Part shown: piece after piece, positions 9,901 through 19,400 of the stretch
Position numbering within the stretch: position 1 is the first letter of the stretch
How the letters are laid out: each line of letters opens with the position of its first letter
Translations under genes and position numbers: made by a program
Source of the DNA: UBA4660 sp034408895
GTDB taxonomy: Bacteria; Bacteroidota; Bacteroidia; Flavobacteriales_D; Sanyastnellaceae
Direction: 5' to 3'
DNA: 64,000 nucleotides
Assembly: GCA_034408895.1 (NCBI GenBank)
Contig: JAWXCI010000001.1
Coordinates: forward strand, 1 to 64,000
The notes under the pieces: model-generated
Databases searched by the model: none
What the model was told of the DNA's origin: nothing
The model's input: the letters and a program-made list of their open reading frames with translations, nothing else

Positions 9901-11444
9901 GCGAAGACCAGACAAATTCAAACTTCTTTTCTGTAGCCGCTGGTCAGGACTCACTCAACTTTCTTTCATCCAAAGCGAAATACGATTTGAAAAAATCGTT
10001 GCTCACCTGCGATAAAGTCAAATACATAGCAGTGGCCGATTCTAAAATTACGCCCGATAGCGGAAGGGTTTATGTGGAGAAGTATGCTGAAATGCGACCG
10101 CTTCAGCAGGCGCAGGTGCTGAGCAACTACGTTACACAATACCATAAAATCTTCAATGCGAATCTCCAGATTTTCGGCCGGAAGAAATATACCGGAAAGG
10201 GTGACTATGCGTTTATTGATGAAAACAAGAAGGAGCAAATAATCCACTTCGATGAGTTGAAAGTGGACACCACATTGCAGACCATCGGCTTCGGAAAAAT
10301 TAAAGAGGAAGATGGATTTTTCCTCTCGCCTGCATTCGAATTTTTTGGTGATTTTGAAATGACCGCGAACCAAAAGCCTTTGACGTTTGATGGAGGTGTG
10401 CGCATACTCCACAATTGCCCCATGCTGGAACGCCACTTCTTCGAATTCCGCGCGCCCATCAGTCCAGAAGAAATTTACATACCCGTGGACACCGCCATGC
10501 GCAGCACTGAAAGCCTCAAGGTCGGAGCAGGTGTAATGATGACCGAAGATTCACCTATGGACGTTTATCCCGCCTTCTTATCGCCAAAACCTGACCCACA
10601 GGATAAGGCGTTGATTGAAGCCTTCGGGTTCCTTTACTGGGACAAAACCGCACGCAAATATTTTATCGGGTCAAAAGAAAAAATCAAACAACCAAAACTT
10701 GCAGGAAATCTTGTGAGTCTCCATGCCGATGGTTGCGAGTTGAATGGCGATGGCCAGATCAATTTCAATGTAGACATTGGGCTGATAAAATTTCAGCCGG
10801 TGGGAACAGTAAAATACAATCCTGCCAACAGCGATGTAACCGCACAGGGCACATGCCTGATCAACTTCCCGTTTGATGAAGGTGCTGTAAAACGCATCTA
10901 CGAACAAATAGAATTGTGGCCCAATCTCCAACCCATTGACATCACCAAAACACAATATGAAAAAGGATTGATAGAAGTGATGGGTACTGAAAAATCGGAC
11001 AAGCTGATTTCAGAACTGAACCTGGGCGGACAATTGAAAAAAGTGCCGGAAGAACTACAGAAAACTTTTTACCTGGCCGATGTAAAATTTTTCTGGAATG
11101 CCGTTGAAGAAACATGGCAGAGCCAGGGGCCAATTGGAATTGCGAATATGGACAAGAAACAATTGTTTCGCTACGTAAAAGGAAAAATTGAGATTGAAAG
11201 AAAACGCTCAGCCGATGTGTTGCGCATCTATCTGGAACTGGACCCTGCCAACTGGTATTACTTCGAATACAAAATAGGTGTAATGAGCGTGAGCACCAGC
11301 GACCAGGAGTTGGTGAAAATTCTCACTGATGTAAAGGATGACAAGAAAAAGTTCGAAGAGAATAATGTAAAATTCATGTGGGCGCTCATGGCCAACAAAA
11401 AGAAGCGCGATGATTTTATTTCGCGGTTCACTGAGTTTGATTGA
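6978..11444 (+). CDS. Very large secreted protein of unknown function
   Basis: The frame is open from a TTG at 6945, but the ATG at 6978 is preferred because it places a clean signal peptide at residues 1-21 (MTVRLIVIAVSLFAFSIRVDA). The product is 1488 residues long. I recognise no domain. The body is soluble-looking, with many alternating beta-type stretches (for example phrases of the form GKGEMEFNGATL and GKGDYAFIDENKKE). There are no transmembrane helices and no T9SS tail. The repeated 'GxGxLxxxGxxL' rhythm recalls long beta-helical or bridge-like periplasmic proteins, but this is only an impression. It probably acts in the periplasm or at the surface. It is flanked by a terminator upstream and a convergent gene downstream. 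Confidence 0.75.
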   Translation: MTVRLIVIAVSLFAFSIRVDAQRIEKFTHEPEIFLDQLIELFNDSKKGMGKEFVEQQFAPVWIDQQVYNLQQQEMIYETADQLLKNKAKTYPDFHNLLSILIAFPTAGKTELDLLKWNEILLRMMNDKKQKKYFPDLLETTALLYRDKTFYETEGISWKSTSPGFSFEFDTTLRVVFPALDLKCYTKGDSSIIHKTSGVYYPGEDRWTGTGGKVTWVRAGFDPEKTFAEVKDYKIRLRASTYDMDSVVFYNEFFDTPLIGKLTDKILAGKTEDNATYPRFDSYYKRLQIKNIVPSVDYDGGFTMAGNRLAGSGTLEAPAIITIFREGKPFMRARSLEFSIEPKRITSSHSTITFYVDKDSIFHPDLNLKFEKETRQLILLRLEEGISKAPFQNSYHHIDMYFEALYWNIDDPLIEMGSILGSTQHYAAFESNEYFKKKRFDAMMGLDFDHPLYQIKSFMKKTGSNEFSASDLAYFLNHSEQQWHPMLIDLNNKGFIRYDINTHWITMLDKASAYLENNSGKRDYDVLQFNSEVQQGNNAQLSLLNYDLLVKGVERFNVSDSQKVTCYPERGEVILKKNRDFKFGGRVFAGNFEFLGKEYYFNFPDFRLDLLQVDSCRIYVEDETSRMEDGSFEKRRVKSVLRDIAGNIKIDAPTNKGGYHSKTYPQYPIFSCTKLSYVYWEDPRIQKGVYKKDKFYYQVLPFTIDSLDNFSKKDLKFNGTLVSGGIFPDIEEPLVLMEDYSLGFKRATGDAGLPAYGGKSRITADLQLDFSGLKGGGELEYLTSHSSSDEFIFFPDSTRGKTKSFINREQSGKAEVPTAVCDTVDLAYFPYQDRLDATSIDTPIDFFEKEATLAGTLSLAPKGMKGKGEMEFNGATLSSLAFNYKRRKILADTSAFQLAALEGGTLAFKTNNVNSNVDFDLRKGEFKSNSGETKIELPQNQYICFMDQFTWYMDKAEMDLTSTRQAKDDFVIDTSEDQTNSNFFSVAAGQDSLNFLSSKAKYDLKKSLLTCDKVKYIAVADSKITPDSGRVYVEKYAEMRPLQQAQVLSNYVTQYHKIFNANLQIFGRKKYTGKGDYAFIDENKKEQIIHFDELKVDTTLQTIGFGKIKEEDGFFLSPAFEFFGDFEMTANQKPLTFDGGVRILHNCPMLERHFFEFRAPISPEEIYIPVDTAMRSTESLKVGAGVMMTEDSPMDVYPAFLSPKPDPQDKALIEAFGFLYWDKTARKYFIGSKEKIKQPKLAGNLVSLHADGCELNGDGQINFNVDIGLIKFQPVGTVKYNPANSDVTAQGTCLINFPFDEGAVKRIYEQIELWPNLQPIDITKTQYEKGLIEVMGTEKSDKLISELNLGGQLKKVPEELQKTFYLADVKFFWNAVEETWQSQGPIGIANMDKKQLFRYVKGKIEIERKRSADVLRIYLELDPANWYYFEYKIGVMSVSTSDQELVKILTDVKDDKKKFEENNVKFMWALMANKKKRDDFISRFTEFD

Positions 11445-11473
11445 TCATGGAAAAAAATTATGAGTTCGAGGTT

Positions 11474-13759
11474 TCAATTCTCATACAACGGACCTTTCCA
11501 AACTCCCCGTCCAAATGTCCCTACAAAAATTTCTCTTGTTTTGTAATTGATGTCAAGACTATTGATAAAAGTTCCAGGCAATCCATCGAGAAGGGTCCAT
11601 GAAGTTTCGCCCGCCTTGCGCGTAAACACACCGCTGTTGCTTCCCAGATAAATCCTGCGTTCACTTCCCCGCTGCAAAATTGCACTTCCCACCAGTGCAC
11701 TGCCCAGGTTGGTTGTTTCATCCTTGTAAGTGAATCCATCAAAATACCACAACTTGCCGGAAAAATCGGATGTGGCAAACAAGAGCCAGAAATGCCATGG
11801 TGAATCTGGGTCGGCAATTATGCCGGAAATCCATCCGCGTTGAGGAATGTCCGCCACTTTTTCCCAGATGATGAGTTCTGGTTTGATCTCATTCACGTTG
11901 AAGGTTCGCCATATTTCCGGCTGTAGGCTATCATCCGTCAACACATAGAGGTACATCACACCGGGATGTTCATAGCAATGATAGAAACGATAAACATTTT
12001 TGAGGTTCTCCCCGAATTTTTTCACTTCGAAAATTATTTCCCAGTTGACGCCCAGATCGGTTGAACGCACAAGACTTGAGCCGGCACAGTAAATTGTATT
12101 GTACTTGGTGGGGTGCATTTTTATCCATGTATGCCACTCCGTTTTTGTTCCTGATGGACTTGCTGCAGATTCAAAATCTTTTCCATTTACACTCTTATCA
12201 AGGCTTCCGTTTTGTTTGGTGGCGAACATGATGTCCGGATTCTCCGGGTGGATAATGGTTTCGAAACCATCGCCCCAACTCACATGGTACCACTTGTTGT
12301 CTTTCAAGAGATTCCCGCCCACATCGTATCCGCCATAGAGCACCTGGGGTTCTTCCGTTTGTGCCACGGAAAGACCAAACACATTGGCCGCACCTATTCC
12401 ATTGTCGCGGTTTAGCCAATGCAATCCACCATCGTAGCTGAGGCTCACACCACCATCATGCGCAGCCCACACTGTTTTTCCGTCTGGTGAAAATTCGAAG
12501 TGGTGTACATCATCGTGCATCTGTCCTTTGTCCGATTTCAAAAAAGTTTGGCCACCATCATGACTATAATAAACCGGCTGCACGTTGGTGGTAAGCACGT
12601 GGTCCGCATCAATAGGCGAAACTGTAATGGCACGCGCACGGGTAGTGATAAGGTTGTTCATGTCCTTCTTAAGTGAACGGACAAATTCCCACTTGTTTGT
12701 AGTGAGGTTGAATTTCTGGAAAGTGCCTTCCCCGGCAGGGCTTTGTGTGATGCCTTCGCTGCATGTCACCCCTGCGAAAACATAATTGGGATCATCGGTC
12801 GATAGCTCGATGCTGAGCCTAAGAAATTTGTAGCGGTCTTTTTCTTCATATTCGGGAAGCGGAAGAGTGCTCCACAATGCCCCACTGTTTTCGCTCATCA
12901 TGAATTTGCTACCGGAGGCAAATACTTTAAAATTTTCCCTTTGTCCGAAGAATTTTTTATTGCCGGGTACAAATTCAATATCATAAAAATATCCATCCGA
13001 AATTTTTACCCATTTGATTTTATCTGCCGGTGCTCGTCCGTTTTCTGTCGCGAACAAACCAAGACTTGACGCCACCACTATAAAATTGAAATCATCGGGG
13101 GAAGCTGCCACCTTGCCTATGTAGGAATAGTTATTATCGCCAAACGGAAGTGTGGCACCATGAATTTTACCGTTGATGTTTTCCCAGTTTCGGCCCTCAT
13201 CTTTGGTGCGCCACACTCCGTTGGTGTACATAAACACATCATCACCATCGCCTGTGGCCAATACCCACTGTTTTTTCTTTTTCGTATTGATGGTGACAGA
13301 TGATGCACCGGAAATGGGCAGCCTGTCCGTTCCTCCCTCTAACCAAAATTCTCCTTCATTGCGCGAGTACCAAAGTCCACCAGTGGGTGAGCAGGCCCAC
13401 ACCCAATTCCTTTTTTTCGGATGTACTAGAAAAAAATTCATGCGCCCGGTACCGTTACCGCGCCCTATTGCATAAGTCGGAATGGCTCTGCCACCTGGAT
13501 TCAATTCCTGCGGCTGAACGGCAGGCCCCACAAATTGCCACGGCCACTCGCGCTCGTTTGCACTGTATGATGTCAGTATGGAAGATGATCTAAGTTTTTG
13601 TATTGAGTCTGTCTCAAATGGCCGCCACAAATACACTGGAGATTGTTTGCCGTATGGTTGAGGTTCACCCACTTCGATTTGTGCGTCTGCTTTCATCACA
13701 AAAGTCATGAACAACAATGCAATAGAAGACTTCAACAGGGTGCGAAAGACAGAAGGCAT
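11474..13759 (-). CDS. BNR/sortilin-like beta-propeller secreted protein
   Basis: This 761-residue protein has a signal peptide at about 1-26 (ending MKADA). It carries several Asp-box or BNR-type blades, seen as VWRTKDEGRNWENI, YYSHDGGQTFLKSD, SLSYDGGLHWLNRD and LVRSTDLGVNWEII. This repeat pattern is typical of VPS10/sortilin-like and sialidase-like propellers annotated in Bacteroidota as 'glycosyl hydrolase' or 'VPS10 domain' proteins. The conserved sialidase arginine triad cannot be identified, so enzymatic activity is not claimed. The protein ends shortly after a final blade (GVWKGPLYEN) with no T9SS tail. Its 3' end converges on the 1488-residue gene, 29 bp apart. Confidence 0.75.
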   Translation of the reverse strand: MPSVFRTLLKSSIALLFMTFVMKADAQIEVGEPQPYGKQSPVYLWRPFETDSIQKLRSSSILTSYSANEREWPWQFVGPAVQPQELNPGGRAIPTYAIGRGNGTGRMNFFLVHPKKRNWVWACSPTGGLWYSRNEGEFWLEGGTDRLPISGASSVTINTKKKKQWVLATGDGDDVFMYTNGVWRTKDEGRNWENINGKIHGATLPFGDNNYSYIGKVAASPDDFNFIVVASSLGLFATENGRAPADKIKWVKISDGYFYDIEFVPGNKKFFGQRENFKVFASGSKFMMSENSGALWSTLPLPEYEEKDRYKFLRLSIELSTDDPNYVFAGVTCSEGITQSPAGEGTFQKFNLTTNKWEFVRSLKKDMNNLITTRARAITVSPIDADHVLTTNVQPVYYSHDGGQTFLKSDKGQMHDDVHHFEFSPDGKTVWAAHDGGVSLSYDGGLHWLNRDNGIGAANVFGLSVAQTEEPQVLYGGYDVGGNLLKDNKWYHVSWGDGFETIIHPENPDIMFATKQNGSLDKSVNGKDFESAASPSGTKTEWHTWIKMHPTKYNTIYCAGSSLVRSTDLGVNWEIIFEVKKFGENLKNVYRFYHCYEHPGVMYLYVLTDDSLQPEIWRTFNVNEIKPELIIWEKVADIPQRGWISGIIADPDSPWHFWLLFATSDFSGKLWYFDGFTYKDETTNLGSALVGSAILQRGSERRIYLGSNSGVFTRKAGETSWTLLDGLPGTFINSLDINYKTREIFVGTFGRGVWKGPLYEN

Positions 13760-13896
13760 AAAGTGAAAGCAGTTTTGTTGCGGGGCTAAAAATGGGGAAT
13801 CGCAATCTTATAGGATTTTGAAACCTAGGTTTGAGTACCGCTAAGCTCTTTTTCAGCGCTTTTTCAATCCTTCTATCGGGAATCACCCACATTACC

Positions 13897-14454
13897 TCAA
13901 CCACAACAACAAAACGAAGGATACCAGTGGGTAGAAAAAGCCACAGCAATGGCAATGAGATAAATACCGAGCGATGCATAACCATTTTTTTCCTGCTTCT
14001 TCAAGGCTTCAGTAAGTGGTGTGCCTTTGGCATGTTGTTTCATCACCGCTTGTTGCAGGAAGGAATATGCAAAACCGCACATCAATAGATTCACTGCATA
14101 GATTACGATAGGCCATTGCGATAAAAAATTCTCACCCATCCAACCTGTATTAATGGGAACGAGGGAAAGCCAGAAGAGCAAGTGCATGTTGGACCAGATA
14201 ATGGCACTGTTCACATGACGCACCGTGTGCAACAAATGATGATGATTTCCCCAGTAGATTCCCACTAAAACGAAACTAAGCACATAGCTGGCAAGCACAG
14301 GAAAAAGAGGAATGAGGTCATGAAGTCCGCTGCCATGCGGCATCTTTATTTCCAATACCATTATGGTGATGATGATGGCCAGCACACCGTCACTGAATGC
14401 TTCAAGTCGCGATTTAGTCACAAGGATTTTGTTTTGGGATGAATTAAGTCCCAT
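13897..14454 (-). CDS. TMEM175-family (DUF1211) ion channel-like membrane protein
   Basis: This 185-residue membrane protein has the family hallmark RLEAFSDGVLAIIITIMVLE at about residues 16-35, containing the FSD motif of TMEM175/DUF1211 proteins. About five or six hydrophobic helices follow, in line with the usual six-helix bacterial form of about 200 residues. Known bacterial relatives are potassium-permeable channels. The inner-membrane location is from family knowledge. The ATG at 14454 is only a few bases from a TAGTATTG sequence, so leader length is uncertain. It lies 51 bp downstream of the thioredoxin-like gene on the same strand, but a hairpin separates them. Confidence 0.85.
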   Translation of the reverse strand: MGLNSSQNKILVTKSRLEAFSDGVLAIIITIMVLEIKMPHGSGLHDLIPLFPVLASYVLSFVLVGIYWGNHHHLLHTVRHVNSAIIWSNMHLLFWLSLVPINTGWMGENFLSQWPIVIYAVNLLMCGFAYSFLQQAVMKQHAKGTPLTEALKKQEKNGYASLGIYLIAIAVAFSTHWYPSFCCCG

Positions 14455-14494
14455 CCCAATACTACAGCGTTACAGAGCGGCTATAGCAATCCTC

Positions 14495-14512
14495 GGAGTA
14501 GTGCTCTACTCC
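14495..14512 (-). terminator. Hairpin over the stop codon of the thioredoxin-like gene
   Basis: GGAGTAG at 14495-14501 pairs perfectly with CTACTCC at 14506-14512 across a 4-nt loop. On the minus strand the stem begins inside the last codons and includes the TAG stop. There is no clear T-tract after it, so termination is only possible; it could instead protect the 3' end. Confidence 0.35.
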
Positions 14513-15294
14513 TTAAAGAACTTTCCCGTAAATGATTTTCCGCCTGCATCGGTGAATCGGCAGAAATAAATTCCGCTTGAAATTCCTGAAAGACTGAGGG
14601 AAAATTTTCCTCCCGAAGTGGTTCCTTCAGTTATTAACTGTCCGGTGAGGTCATGAACTTCCACATGTGTTCCTTGCGAAGATTCGTTTAACTGTAGTGT
14701 TGAAGTTTGCGGAGAGAAGTTGAAAATGATATCCTGCACATGAACCTCTGATTCAACATTTACTGAAGCGTTGCACAATATCACTTCCTCATAAAGCACT
14801 TCTTTGGTTTGTGTTCCGGTTACTGTTACGCTACCGTCAGGGCAGATGCAATAAACCAGCGGATAATAATTCACCTCCCAGTTGTTTAGCAATACGGTTC
14901 GTTCTGCACCCTCGGGATTGAACACCGGGTAAGAAATTCCAGCCAGCCAATTGCCTTGTGTGTTTCCGCTTACGCCTTGAAGTTCGTTTAATCCATTGCC
15001 AGCGTCCACCTCAATACCAAGTACTATCACATCCTGCGATTCAGAACCGGAGATTCCATGTTGCAGAAACAGGTTTTCGATATGCTCCTGAAGGTGGTAG
15101 CTCCAGCAAGAGGGACAATGAGCTGCCCAGAAATCTATGAAGACAATTTTGCCTTCATTCAGGTAATTGTAAAGTTGGTGCGTGTTGCCATCAATATCCT
15201 GAAGCGTAAAGTCAGGTGCTATGCTGCCATCAGTTAGTTGGGCGTTAAGAATTGTGGTTGCTAACAACATGAATGCGAGTAATAGATTTTTCAT
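14506..15294 (-). CDS. Secreted thioredoxin-like (TlpA/redoxin) protein with T9SS tail
   Basis: This 262-residue protein starts with a signal peptide (1-18). A redoxin/AhpC-TSA type fold follows: SIAPDFTLQDIDG, then the active-site motif WAAHCPSC with Cys60 and Cys63 near the start of a helix. The last 70 or so residues form a T9SS type A sorting domain (GISSGIYFCRFTDAGGKSF, ending KFFKE). It is probably secreted or surface attached and performs thiol-disulfide chemistry outside the cell, an unusual compartment for TlpA-like proteins but common among Bacteroidota. Calling it oxidase, reductase or peroxiredoxin is not possible from sequence. Confidence 0.85.
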   Translation of the reverse strand: MKNLLLAFMLLATTILNAQLTDGSIAPDFTLQDIDGNTHQLYNYLNEGKIVFIDFWAAHCPSCWSYHLQEHIENLFLQHGISGSESQDVIVLGIEVDAGNGLNELQGVSGNTQGNWLAGISYPVFNPEGAERTVLLNNWEVNYYPLVYCICPDGSVTVTGTQTKEVLYEEVILCNASVNVESEVHVQDIIFNFSPQTSTLQLNESSQGTHVEVHDLTGQLITEGTTSGGKFSLSLSGISSGIYFCRFTDAGGKSFTGKFFKE

Positions 15295-15426
15295 TTTTTG
15301 ATTTATAATTGTAATGTTTCGCTAAAGTAGTCGCAACTGATTTCTAATCCTGACAACATTGGGGCAGATTTCTTTTCGTGCAGAATTTTTGAACCTCACG
15401 TTAATTCACAACTATAACTTCGCTTC

Positions 15427-16020
15427 ATGCAGCAAACAGGGCTTGGCGTTAAAACTGATGTGGTTCGTGATTGGGTCCAACTATACGCTGACAGTATGTT
15501 TTCCTGGGCACTTCACAAAACATCGAGTCGCGAAACGGCCGAGGATATTGTGCAAGAAACTTTTCTTGCCGTTATTCAATCGTACGATAAATTTGAAAAC
15601 CGCAGCCATCCAAAAACGTGGCTTTTTGCGATACTAAATAACAAGATTACCGACTATCACCGCAACATGCTCAAAAACCCAACATTGAAACATAAGGAGC
15701 ACGGTGAAAAGAGGAGGATTGAATTGTTCGATACACTGTTCAACAAATATGGCGAGTGGGCAGATGCCCCTTACCCCAGCGAATGGGATGAAAGAAAGCA
15801 CTTGTTGGATGATGAAAATTTTGTGCGAACATTTCAGCTCTGCATGGCCAATCTTCCCTCAGTTTGGAATTCTGCCTTGCATCTAAAGTACACAGAAGAA
15901 AAAAGCGGTGAAGTGATTTGTCAGGAATTACAAATCACTCCGTCCAATTTCTGGCAGATAATTCATCGGGCAAAACTGCAATTGAGAAAATGCCTGGAAA
16001 CCAAGTGGTTTTCGAAATAG
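15427..16020 (+). CDS. ECF-type RNA polymerase sigma factor
   Basis: This 197-residue protein has the two helical domains of ECF sigma-70 factors. Region 2 spans about residues 12-80, with AEDIVQETFLAVIQSYDKF and KTWLFAILNNKITDYHR. Region 4 spans about residues 140-195, ending in a helix-turn-helix of the form ICQELQITPSNFWQIIHRAK. The next gene starts 4 bp after the stop and encodes a small zinc-finger protein of anti-sigma type, which is the usual partner. Regulation by sequestration is inferred from that pairing. The target genes are unknown. Confidence 0.9.
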   Translation: MQQTGLGVKTDVVRDWVQLYADSMFSWALHKTSSRETAEDIVQETFLAVIQSYDKFENRSHPKTWLFAILNNKITDYHRNMLKNPTLKHKEHGEKRRIELFDTLFNKYGEWADAPYPSEWDERKHLLDDENFVRTFQLCMANLPSVWNSALHLKYTEEKSGEVICQELQITPSNFWQIIHRAKLQLRKCLETKWFSK

Positions 16021-16024
16021 TGAC

Positions 16025-16291
16025 ATGAAAAAATATCTAGTACATGCCGTAGTACTTTCCTGTAAGAAAGCCACTGAACTGTTGGACAAACAGTCTTTGT
16101 TTGAATTGAGGTGGCTTGAACGCACACAACTTCGATGGCACAAATCGATTTGTAATTCCTGCAAGCGTTACGAAAAACAATCGGCACTCATTGACCATAT
16201 TCTGCGGAATGCGTTGTACAACCCTGAAGATATCAATATTCCCATTGTAAGAAATGAGGAATTGGAAAAGAAAATTTTATCGAGGTTGTGA
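16025..16291 (+). CDS. Small zinc-finger anti-sigma-like protein
   Basis: This 88-residue soluble protein has an HxxxCxxC motif at His39, Cys43 and Cys46, preceded by SCKKATELLDKQ, the usual beginning of zf-HC2 anti-sigma domains. It lacks a transmembrane helix, so it would be a cytoplasmic zinc-binding anti-sigma factor. It is 4 bp downstream of the ECF sigma gene, suggesting translational coupling and direct binding of that sigma factor. The assignment rests on motif plus neighbour. Confidence 0.75.
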   Translation: MKKYLVHAVVLSCKKATELLDKQSLFELRWLERTQLRWHKSICNSCKRYEKQSALIDHILRNALYNPEDINIPIVRNEELEKKILSRL

Positions 16292-16345
16292 ATTCGCACG
16301 ATGGCAATTGAATCTGCGGAGGTTCATCTATCAGAAATTTTCCCT

Positions 16346-16378
16346 AAAAAAAATCGCCATGCGAAGGTGCATGGCGAT
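16346..16378 (-). terminator. Rho-independent terminator of secDF
   Basis: ATCGCCATGC at 16353-16362 and GCATGGCGAT at 16369-16378 form a perfect 10-bp stem with a 6-nt loop. Read on the minus strand the hairpin is followed by a run of T residues (the A-run at 16346-16353), 30 bp after the secDF stop. It may also end the sigma/anti-sigma transcript arriving from the other side. Confidence 0.85.
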
Positions 16379-16407
16379 GATTATTTTGCTTGATGGATTA
16401 GTTGCGA

Positions 16408-19400
16408 CTAAACCGTGGCAGTGGCCACATTTTTTTCTTCCACAATTTGTTTTGCTTTCCTGCGCGCCTGCCAGTTGCGGATGTCCACAACGATTGGCGA
16501 TGCAATGAACAGCGTTGAGTAACTTCCACTTATCACCCCTATAATCATTGCAAAAGTGAACCCGCGGATGTCATCGCTTCCAAAAATGAACATTACAAGA
16601 AGCGTGAGTAACACTGTCATTGAAGTGTTAATGGAACGCCCCAATGTGCTGTTTAAGGCATCATTGATAATGGCTTTCGGTTCGGCATTTTTTCGGTTGC
16701 GCATGTACTCGCGGATTCGGTCGAAGATTACCACAGTGTCATTGATGGAGAAACCGATTACGGTAAGAATAGCACCAACAAATGCCTGGTTTACTTCGAG
16801 AGAAAAGGGTACAATTCCGTTGAGCAGGGTGAAGGCTGCGACCACGACCAGTGCATCGTGCGCAAGGGCCGCAATGGCGCCCACCGCATAGTCCCACATG
16901 CGGAATCGAATAAATATGTAGATACCTACCAGCAGCAATCCCACGATGGTTGCCCACAATGCTTCCCTCCGGAAATCATCCGTCATGGTGGGGTCCACTC
17001 TATAGGTTTCGTTTATTTTGTAGGGTACGCCTGCTTTGGCAATGGCCTCATTGGCCTTGGCCTGAACCAGTGAGTCAGCATCAGCAACTTCGCTGCTCAC
17101 CATGTAGTTGGTGATGATTTTATAATCCTTTCCGGTGTTGTCAATGCTCTGAACTGTATTGGACGAAGCCTGGCCGTTTTCCACCAGCACCTCGGCAAAT
17201 GCACCGCGAAGAACATCAACTTCAACCGGCTGGTCGAATGCTACCTTGAAAGAAGTTCCACCCACAAAGTCAACACCCCAGTTAAAGGCTGGCTGGCGCA
17301 CGAACATGGAAATAATTCCGGCACCTACGATGACCAATGACACCATGTAGAACATTTTTCGCTTGCCTACAAAATCGAAGTTCACATTGGTGAACCAGTT
17401 CTTGGTAATCTTACTGGAGAAGGTGATGGGGCGCTTGCTTTCAAGCCTGCGATAAAGAATCAAACGCGCTACCACAATGGCCGTGAAGAGTGTGGTGAAG
17501 ATACCAATGATGAGTGTGGTGGCGAATCCCTTGATGGGGCCTGTACCCACGATGAACAAGACGATACCAGTGAGGAGTGTGGTTACGTTTCCATCAATGA
17601 TGGCGGAGATTGCTTTTATGAAACCATCGCGCATGGCGGCCTGTATGCCTTTGCCCAGGCGCAATTCTTCTTTCACACGCTCATAGATAAGTACGTTAGC
17701 ATCCACTGCCATACCCATGGTGAGAACGATACCGGCAATACCCGGCAGCGTGAGCGAACCGTGCACCGCTATGAGTGCTCCCATCATGAAAAACAAGTTG
17801 GTGATGAGCGCCACATTGGCTGCAAGTCCTGCCCATGCGTAATAGAAAATCATGTATGCAAGAATCACCACAAATGCGATAACAAATGACCATATACCTG
17901 CCTTGATGTTGGCTTCGCCAAGAGTTGGTCCAACGGTTACTTCATCAATAATGGTTATGCGAGCAGGAATGGAACCGGCCTTTAAAAGATTGCTTAGGTC
18001 AGTGGCTTCATCCAGCTGTTCCCGAATGGGGCCTTGGCCGAAGGTGATGCGCGATTCACCGTCAGTAATTGGTTCAGAAACGTTGGGTGCGCTGTACACC
18101 AATCCATCCATAACCACGGCAATAGGACGTTTGTTGTCGGCTGATGCTTTCTCCGTCATACTTCGCCAAATTGGAGTTCCAGTCTCAGAATCCATGGTCA
18201 TATTTACAACTGCCTGCCCGTCCTGTACATTGCTCTCAGCGCTTTCAATCGATTTGCCATCCAATGGTGCAATACCTTTCAATGACGGATCTTTGATTGC
18301 GTAAAGTGATGCACGTCCGCCTTGTGGTTTTGCTCCCCACAACAAGCGAAGGTCTTTGGGAAATTTGGCTTTGGCCTGAGGCATGGCTAACATGCGGTTC
18401 ACATCGGACGTGTCACTCACTTTGGCTGTTGCCACGAGGCATTGGTCAACTCCTGACATGCGATCCATGTTGAGCATAGGAGACAACTTGTTGATAAGGG
18501 GAAGTTTCTTTTTCTCTTCTTCGCTCAGTTCTTCATTGGGTGCATCCGTTGGGGATGTGGAAGAGGTGTCAACAGCAGATGTAGTATCCACATCGGATTT
18601 TGCGAGCTGGGTAGAATCTTTTTTGGCAACACTGGTGCTGTCGGATAAGAGCGCAGTGGAAGTTGTATCCTTAGAAGTGGTATCAACCACGAACAATTCC
18701 GGGTAGAATGTTTTTGCTATTGTGTCGTTCACGCCTTGCCACAGTTGAACCAGTTCCGAACTCTTGTAGGTTTCCCAGAATTCAAGGTTAGCAGTGCTTT
18801 TTAGTTTTCCACGTATGTATTCGCGGTCATCCACGCCAGGAAGGTCAACAATAATTCTTCCGGTGAGGGTCTGTTTGGCCACGTTGGCTTGGGACACACC
18901 CAAATTGTCCACTCTTTTCTTAATAACGTTTTCGGTATTGCTTATGGCATTGTCTGCCTCAACCGCGAGAACATCAAACACTTCCTTATCAGTAGCGTTC
19001 ATTGGGAAAAGCCCACTGCTCTTGCTCAGGCTGAATATCCGCCAAAGCGGGAAACCTGCATTCTGATTTTTCCAGGCCTGTTCGAACAGATTCACGTAAC
19101 TGCCGCTCGACCTCTTCTGCATTTCCCGAGCTTCCTTGATGGCATTTGTAAAATTCTTGTCGTCAGTATAATCACTCATACCCATGAACAGGTCTGCAAT
19201 AGATACTTCGAGGGTAACACTCATCCCGCCTTTAAGATCAAGACCCAGGTTGAGTTGATCTTTTTTTACAGACTTGTAAGTGTTGCCAAGGATGGGGTAA
19301 ACCTTTGCATCTGCACTGTCGCGCAGAATACGTTTTGTCAGCACGTCTTTGGCTGAATCCTGCTGAGCTGGGTTCCATCCGTAAATGGTCGCCAATGAAT

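Noticed and set aside
15415..15422. TAACTTCG as a promoter for the ECF sigma gene
   Set aside because: One mismatch from consensus and only 4 bp from the start codon; not listed as a feature.
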